Positions 57,886-64,000 of a DNA stretch of 64,000 nt are shown here, piece by piece. The translations under genes and the position numbers were made by a program. This stretch comes from Plenodomus lindquistii (lineage: Eukaryota; Ascomycota; Dothideomycetes; Pleosporales; Leptosphaeriaceae). The notes below the pieces were generated by a model. It saw nothing but the letters and a program-made list of their open reading frames with translations. It did not search any database and was not told the DNA's origin. Location: assembly GCA_025504975.1 (NCBI GenBank), contig JANUWI010000010.1, positions 744,001-808,000 of the forward strand, given 5' to 3'. Numbering within the stretch: position 1 is the stretch's first letter; each line of letters begins with the position of its first letter.

Positions 57886-58970
57886 GATCTTGGAGCGAAG
57901 CCAGAGTATCAGTCGCGCAATCAGAGAATGGGTGCACTGCGCTTTTGGTTGTAAGACTACCATTCTATCGGCGATGCCATATTCGGCTTCCAAAGGCGTA
58001 GCGAATGATCATTCGTCTGTGCTCCTAGAACTCAATTCTAAGAGCTCATAGACACCCGCGTGTCTCTCGATCCCGATCCTGTTGAGGCCTGGGGCTGTGA
58101 ACAAGATCGGAGTTTGGGCCCGAATCGTGCTCCTGGCTACCACCTCGGTCCATTCATTGGAGGACGCATAATCTGGCACATTTTCGGTGTCACCAAGACA
58201 ATTCCGACGAACAATCAACTTGAACGCAATCCGGGATCCGCTGATTGCTTCGGAAGGAAGCTCCTGCAGTCAAATTGCTGTAAAGTAAGAGACAGCGGAT
58301 TGTTCATTAGCTCGCTTGAGCGTGACAGGGGTAGCCTTTCTTCACGTGACGAACTCTAAGCTCAAGGTCATGTGACGGCCTCCAAGTATCGCTCCAGATA
58401 CGGACAGAGGAGACATGGATCATTGCTGCTCGTCTCGAACAGCAGCAGAACATGAGGCAGCTCATTGGTCATGAAACGGAAGGGGTTGAAATCTGACATA
58501 TTGTCGCGAGAGAAAATGAGCATAAGAGTCGCTGTGCTCAGGGGAACGTGATACCATCAACGGCACGGTAGGCAGCTGCCAGCTTCTCATGAGGAAAGTA
58601 GCCGCAGGTAGGAGCCTCCAAGTTTCATCAAAGTATCGTGTACATGAGGGCAATTACGAAATCAATTACGAAGTGAGAACCGGACCCCGGTATTTAAAAT
58701 CTACCTAGGCTAGTAATTGTCGTCCTCGAGCTTGCATGGTACGGCTATTCTCCTGTTCAATGCGCTGATCGACATCTCCAGCTTAGATATCTTATCTGTA
58801 TTAGTGTCATTGCCCTAATTGATACAGTTCTTGTGCAGTCGAGACTCCAAGCATATTACGATCACAATATGGTATATTGCGGATCAACTGAGACCTCTAA
58901 ACTACTGATTGCTCGCGCTAAAGCATATCCTCGTTCTACGAAGCCTCTTCACAGAAGCTGGATATAACGC
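57886..58970. other. Intergenic, no gene supported
   Basis: About 1.1 kb holding the transcription-factor promoter and the 3' region of the NmrA-like gene. It contains CTACCTAGG at 58701. Nothing else seen. Confidence 0.45.
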
Positions 58971-59952
58971 CTACAACCCCAACGAACTGCGAATAGTTCC
59001 CTCAAAATCCTCCTTTGGAAGACCCAACTTTTCGTTCCACAAGCCACTCGGTGATGAGTCACCCAGATTCTCTGCGCCAAAGATTATGGCTAGGAGCAGG
59101 TTATTGATGACAGAGTAATCCCCTTTCTGAAGCTTGGCACTTGCATCCTCGATAATGCTCTGTGAGCTTTCGCTTTTCACCGTCCACTTCGCGCCGGTGA
59201 TCTTCTCGACTGCGGCGAGGATTTCCTTCTGGGACGTCACGAAGCTGCTGGTATAGACGTATTGATTCTTCGTCAAATCTGCCTTTTCGAGGGATTTGAC
59301 CAGTGTAAGACCGACCTGGTGAAGAGTCGTTCCGGAGAAGACTCCCTTCCCATCGTCTATCAGATTTGCGCTTTTGGTGGAGCCATTGAAGCCAAAAAAC
59401 CCCACTTTGAGACCCCAGTCGAAGAAGCCTCCGGTGATCACACTAGTCCAGCTGATTTGACTCTCCTTGCTCTTCAGGTAGTTGACTGTGGCCACCTTGG
59501 CCTCCAATATCGGTGCGATTTCAAGCACCCGCTTATTGAGGGTATTGCTTCCGAATTCTGAAGGAATGAAGCGTTGGACGCCTGCCTCGATGGCCGCATC
59601 GATGAGATTGTTTTGGTCCCCTATTGCGTTGCCTCCTACAATCGAGATAACCGCATCTTGACCCTTGAAAGCCTCTTTGAGACTGGGGATCGATCCATAG
59701 TCTGCGCGGACTACGTTGACGCCAGACGGAAAAGTGGACGCTGAGCCTGCGCGGGATAGCACGGTGGTCTTGAACGAAGAGTCTTTGAGGAATGCGTTCA
59801 AAATCGATGGACCAAGATTACCACCAGCCTATCTGAGTTAGTGGCGATATCCCATTGAGTGACTGAGAAATGCAAACGGGTCGAGGTCAAAGTGGTTCGT
59901 GCAAGACCTGGAAATAACTTACACCAACGAGAATGACGTTCTTGATTGACAT
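58971..59952 (-). CDS. NmrA-like / isoflavone reductase-like NAD(P)-binding protein
   Basis: Atypical short-chain dehydrogenase. Exons 59952-59923 (only ten codons, MSIKNVILVG) and 59828-58971 (GTAAGT...GATAG, phase 0), 295 residues. The split Rossmann motif reads VGAGGNLGPSI, GxxGxxG, across the intron. Further family features: DAVISIVGG, QNNLIDAAIEAGVQRFIPSEFGS, and a substrate-domain stretch VITGGFFDWGL. Members range from redox-sensing regulators (NmrA) to reductases of phenolic compounds; the FIPSEFG motif is shared by both, and no catalytic Lys pattern could be assigned with certainty. It sits upstream of a Zn2Cys6 factor on the same strand, a common pairing for inducible aromatic-compound genes (inference). 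Confidence 0.87.
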
Positions 59953-60719
59953 GGTGCGATAAGCGTTTGCAGATGGTAAATGTAGCTGATGTTTGAGGAT
60001 CTTCTATGTAGATGGAGTGCTGACTATTGTAGATGCAAAGCTCTCAAAGAAGGCGCCGGCTATTTATACTCCATATCTTTGAAGGCGTGATTGTGAAGCG
60101 TACTGCTTAGGCAATCGCAGCCCCACATTCCGCACAACTATGATTATCCATTATACATACACCGAAACCAGCTTATTAAGATTGCGGAACATGCCCAGAG
60201 TACTGAACCAATGATTGAATGACCAAAAGACACCTTGAACAGTGGAGAGCACGAACAACGGCCCGAATGGAGCTTGCAGACGCAAACGTTGTGCGGTAGA
60301 GCGGCCCAACTGATGCTGTCCCCTGGAATATGGCGCCATTTTGCAGCCAAGCTGAGCAAGATGTTGCAACTCAAGACGAAAGTATAGTCATCGCGAGACT
60401 GTTAAGGTTGATGGTGGTGGGTCTGCTTAGGTCACGCAGCGGAAATACCCCGAAGCGCTAGCTTTATGCAACTCAGCCACTGAGCTTAGCTAGGAGTATG
60501 TCCCACCAGAGCCTCAACCCCTCCTCAGTAGCCGTTCGGCTTATTATCACAAAAGGACGGCTTATGAACACAGAGTCAAAGCTTCTTCTGGGCTGTTCTT
60601 CAGTATGTATAGTTCGATACAGCTAATTTTGCCTGACAAATTTTGCACTCCGTCCGGTCGCCACCGCAACCGACGTCACCCAGGACGGTGTAAGAGCATC
60701 ATCTATACATGGTCCGGGC
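59953..60719. other. Intergenic, promoter of NmrA-like gene
   Basis: A TATTTATAC box-like sequence lies near 60060, about 110 bp before the start codon. No gene seen in the remainder. Confidence 0.45.
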
Positions 60720-62702
60720 CTACGTTTCGCTTCCCAAAGTCAACCGTTTTTCCACAATTCCCCACGTTTCCAGCTCGATCAGTAGTTCCAATGGATCTCG
60801 GCTGTCCCATGCGCTAATCTCCCACTCCGTGCGGTCTTTCGCAAATCCCCGATCGTAGACACATGGAATCTTCTCTATCGTCCAGACGATATGTCGATGC
60901 CGAGCATTCAGCCGGCGAAGATACTTGCTCAGCTCTGGTAACGCTTCTTTCGCACTTTGTCGTCTGATCTTGTCGAAAGAGTGCCTCGCATACGCAATTG
61001 GGCACTTGGTGCTAATCTCTAGGTTGTTGTGTATGATATCGATATCAGAGATTATGAGTTCATACATTTCTCTGCGCAATCCAAGTCCTTCCATCTCTGG
61101 TGTATGGGGTGGATAGATTGGATGGCGGAATGCGAATCTCAGGATCCTGTATCGGGAACCGCTTTCCGTTATTCTTCGACACTCTAACTTTCTGTTGTGT
61201 TCGTAGCGGCCTCTGTTCACAGCGCTGGGGAATTGTTCCCTCAAGGCCTCGTTCCCGTTGATCAGAACATCCAACAGAAGATTCTTTCTCAGGGCGGCGT
61301 CGATGTATTCCAATCTCGTGTTCACAAAGGGGTCGTCTTCCTTTTCGATCATGTACATTTGGTAGGTACTCGATTGCGTTCGAGAGTTGATGTTTGCCCT
61401 CATCCAGGCTCGAAAGTATGGGTCCACCCCATATTTGTCCAAGCTTACATGCATTACCTCGCGCTTGCGCGACGGAATTGCATTGGGCCAGAGAGGGTAA
61501 GGTAACGAATGATCTCGCTGCGAGTTTGGAGAACGATGCAGGGGTTTCCTTGCGGAGTCTGAGTCTGTGGATACTGTCCGTCTTGGTTTCGATGTCGACA
61601 TCGCCATGGACTCCGACCGCGGCCATTGTGGTTCAGTCGGTAGTAGAGGCAATGATTCCATGAAGGATAGTCGCTGTCCAATACGTCCAGTCCTTATTGA
61701 GAGGCTTGGAGACGTTCGAGGTCTAGATCTTTGTTGTTCCATGTCGACTGGCGTCACATGGAGGATCTGCACGTGCGCCTCAGAGATACGAGTTGGCGCG
61801 AAGATTGAGTAAGAGTTCACAGAGACCATTATAGGAGTGCCCCTATCTTGCAGGGAAGATGTGACCTCCTCTAGAAGCTGATTGAGAGCGATAGCTTGCT
61901 TTGTGTCTCTTCTGATGTGCTCGCTGGCATCGAAATGTATCTCGTGTTGTGAACATTTCCTAATCTTCTTTTCATCCTTGTGTCTGAACGTGGCAGGCGG
62001 CGTCTTAGTTGACTCCAGGTGTCCTCCCTCGCTGTCTCTTCGAGTTTCCTCAGTCGATCTGGTGTTGAGAACGTGGAAGAGGAGTCTAATCAACTGGCCA
62101 TAGTCCGTATAGGTAAGTCCATGGTCTGCCAAAGCCGTAGAATACTCGATAGGCTCACACAAGCGGAAGACGGACACAACATGGGCTCGAAGCCTAGTGC
62201 ACTGGGCTCTATCGTTGACTCCAGGGAGGACCATGCCGATACTATCAACGAAACGCTTCTCTGGTTCCTCTGCGGAGAGCTGGAAGTCGGTTGGTTGGAA
62301 ATCAGGTTTGCGTCTACTACTAGACCTTAGACGATTCATCAGGTATGGTCGGCGCCGCTCTTTTGCCTTGCTGGAGTCTGTATGGCTTTGCGTAGTGTAA
62401 ATAGTATGCAATGTGGTGGATGATGGATTGCGTCCCGGCAACATAACGCGCGGCATTCTCGGTGTGTCTTCTGACCTGCTACTACCACAACTCCTAATGT
62501 CGTCTTCAGAATTTGCGTACGCTAGGTCTTCGGGGAGTTCGTCATCTTGATCTCCTTCAACACAAAGTGTCCCATCCTCCCCTTCATTATAAGCGTTGTA
62601 TCTTGGGGCTGCTTCAGTCTGGCAGTATTTCGGCTCAAGACTACGTGCGTTCATCTCATTTGATTCTATGGTCAGTGTGAAATCGTCCATTCTTTCTTCC
62701 AT
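60720..62702 (-). CDS. Lineage-restricted protein of 660 residues, unknown function
   Basis: Intronless frame from the first ATG (MEERMDDFTLTIESNE). The frame is open 42 bp further upstream without an ATG, so an upstream exon is possible. The N-terminal third is acidic and disordered; a basic SSSRRKPDF patch lies near residue 130. The C-terminal half looks folded: VMHVSLDKYGVDPYFRAWMRANI, DPFVNTRLEYIDAALRKNLLLDVLINGNEAL, MYELIISDIDIIHNNLE, HIVWTIEKIPCVYDRGFAKDRTEWEI, ending LELLIELETWGIVEKRLTLGSET. No known domain recognised. Length and regular composition make it a real gene. Confidence 0.78.
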   Translation of the reverse strand: MEERMDDFTLTIESNEMNARSLEPKYCQTEAAPRYNAYNEGEDGTLCVEGDQDDELPEDLAYANSEDDIRSCGSSRSEDTPRMPRVMLPGRNPSSTTLHTIYTTQSHTDSSKAKERRRPYLMNRLRSSSRRKPDFQPTDFQLSAEEPEKRFVDSIGMVLPGVNDRAQCTRLRAHVVSVFRLCEPIEYSTALADHGLTYTDYGQLIRLLFHVLNTRSTEETRRDSEGGHLESTKTPPATFRHKDEKKIRKCSQHEIHFDASEHIRRDTKQAIALNQLLEEVTSSLQDRGTPIMVSVNSYSIFAPTRISEAHVQILHVTPVDMEQQRSRPRTSPSLSIRTGRIGQRLSFMESLPLLPTEPQWPRSESMAMSTSKPRRTVSTDSDSARKPLHRSPNSQRDHSLPYPLWPNAIPSRKREVMHVSLDKYGVDPYFRAWMRANINSRTQSSTYQMYMIEKEDDPFVNTRLEYIDAALRKNLLLDVLINGNEALREQFPSAVNRGRYEHNRKLECRRITESGSRYRILRFAFRHPIYPPHTPEMEGLGLRREMYELIISDIDIIHNNLEISTKCPIAYARHSFDKIRRQSAKEALPELSKYLRRLNARHRHIVWTIEKIPCVYDRGFAKDRTEWEISAWDSRDPLELLIELETWGIVEKRLTLGSET

Positions 62703-63858
62703 GGCGAGTGTTTCTGCAACAGCGGGCTCACTAAGCGGAATCAACCTGGCAGTCGAATAGAGGATTAAATAGCAAAAGTCCGCACCTTGACTTTCCGTCT
62801 CGAGATCACTTTCGGGACACGAGTCGTGGAATGGTGTCGTATAGGAGACTCAGAAGTGTACGAGAGTGCCGTGTGCACTTTAGCCCACGAATGGAGCCCC
62901 GTCGAATCAGGTAATACCACGATTATGTGTATTCATGGGCGTCCTTCCTCCTGGATGATTTCAGTTCCGTTCATCTACAAGTGGCCTTGGATTACACATC
63001 CGAGACGCCTTACCCGCCGTCACGCGGTTCAAGACAAAGGGATGAACAAGGGCGAACTGTGCCTCATGAGCCCAATGCCCCGAAAGGGTCAAGACTCACC
63101 CACCACGGCAAGATTCTACTCGCCGACCACATACTCGAGATGAAAACAAGGAAGTTCCTAATGCCCGATATACAGGCGCATGTGCTCCCAAACGGCATTT
63201 TGAGCCCATAATCTGCCTCCAAGCTAGGTACACCAAAAGTGGCCACAATCAACAGCTCACGTTCAGCCGCGATAGGTACCAGCCCTGACCAGACGCATGG
63301 AAACGTAAGAGCGATGATATGTTATGCATATGCCATTGACGAAGTTCAATTTCCGCATCATGTCTGGAGCTGGCTCCTGTCTAATTTCACTCATAAGAAC
63401 GCCATTGGCTGACTCTACAACATTCTACATAATGTATGCCACCGTCAATCTCACAATCTGCGCTAATACCAAGAATGAGGACTTGACCGAATGGCGGATC
63501 TTCTGGATTACCCAAATATACAGAGAGGTTCAGATACACCCACCTACCTACCTAGGTAGTGATAAGGTACGCAATCTGGACTAAGCCAGCCATTGCGAGC
63601 ACAATGGCTGTCGATTGTTCGGAGCTCCACTCGAACTCTACTCTCATTCTACGACATTGTTGCCACATTATGTCGCAACACATTGTACGTATATCGAGAT
63701 CTTATATAAGACCTATAACGTTCCAAGGATCATTGGCTCTACAACGCAAAGCTCAAACTGCATGACTTCAACCCTAGAGCATTGCAACAGTGACACCAAG
63801 AGTCAATCATCAATCCCAACATTCCAAAAAAAAATCCGAATAGAACTCACTTCTGACC
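62703..63858. other. Intergenic, divergent promoter region
   Basis: 1.16 kb between two start codons. It contains the perfect palindrome CTACCTAGGTAG at 63548-63559. Small frames lack coding character. Confidence 0.5.
63548..63559. promoter_or_regulatory. Palindrome CTACCTAGGTAG
   Basis: Perfect 12 bp inverted repeat preceded by further CTAC units (CACCTACCTAC). Related half-sites occur near 39487, 39946 and 58701. Meaning unknown. Confidence 0.5.
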
Positions 63859-64000
63859 ATGGACGACGAGACATTCAACACTCACTACCGACAGTGCCGC
63901 AACGCGGGCTACAATCACTCCGACGCCCTCACTCTTTGCATGCAGTATGAAGCTCGCTATCTTGAGTTATCTGGACATCAAAGATTATATGGCTTTGCAG
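63859..64000 (+). CDS. Start of a gene, cut by the window edge
   Basis: ATG in the context GACCATGG opens a frame to the right edge: MDDETFNTHYRQCRNAGYNH, then SDALTLCMQYEARYLELSGH. Forty-seven complete codons are visible without a stop. The charged, helical start resembles fungal small effector-like or F-box-like hypothetical proteins only loosely; no family assigned. Confidence 0.6.
   Translation, partial: MDDETFNTHYRQCRNAGYNHSDALTLCMQYEARYLELSGHQRLYGFA

Overview
The window is nuclear DNA from a filamentous ascomycete. Most likely it is a dothideomycete of the Pleosporales; that placement is inferred from protein flavour and was not tested. Evidence for a fungus: short introns (about 45-170 bp) with GT...AG ends and CTAAC/CTGAC branch points; Zn2Cys6 regulator, fungal NACHT, SRPK-like kinase, X325/BIM1 and PL4 families; no operons, CRISPR, rRNA or tRNA seen. 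Exon boundaries below were worked out by hand from splice signals and reading phase, so most coordinates span introns.

Layout. 1-4.9 kb is a copper-uptake neighbourhood: a ferric/cupric reductase (running off the left edge) divergent from a Ctr copper transporter, then a BIM1-like copper-binding GPI protein. 5.6-14.1 kb is housekeeping and small genes: NAC beta subunit (with an apparent one-base exon), an AIF/FSP1-like oxidoreductase, two tiny genes five bases apart, a Cys-rich single-pass membrane protein and exosome subunit RRP43. 15.1-18.2 kb holds a Ras-like GTPase fused to a RasGEF. 20.7-30.9 kb is gene-poor: a disordered protein, a MARVEL protein, two paralogues ending in the same amphipathic strand, and a DUF2470 membrane protein.

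31.5-41.6 kb looks accessory: a NACHT STAND protein with C2H2 fingers, head-to-head with a SNF2/RING helicase, followed by an SRPK-like kinase. 42.1-43.6 kb is argininosuccinate lyase. 44-51 kb has a PhyH-type dioxygenase divergent from an MFS transporter, a small Cys-rich protein, and a second MFS transporter divergent from a secreted rhamnogalacturonan lyase (51.0-53.2 kb). 53.4-63 kb holds the INO80 subunit Ies2, a Zn2Cys6 transcription factor, an NmrA-like reductase and a lineage-restricted 660-residue protein. A gene starts at 63859 and runs off the right edge.

Most coherent functional group: reductase, Ctr and BIM1-like protein would together reduce, capture and import copper. The octamer CTTGCTCA, close to known Mac1 sites, occurs once in the shared reductase/Ctr promoter and twice in the BIM1 promoter. 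No polyketide or peptide synthase and no intact transposon was seen.
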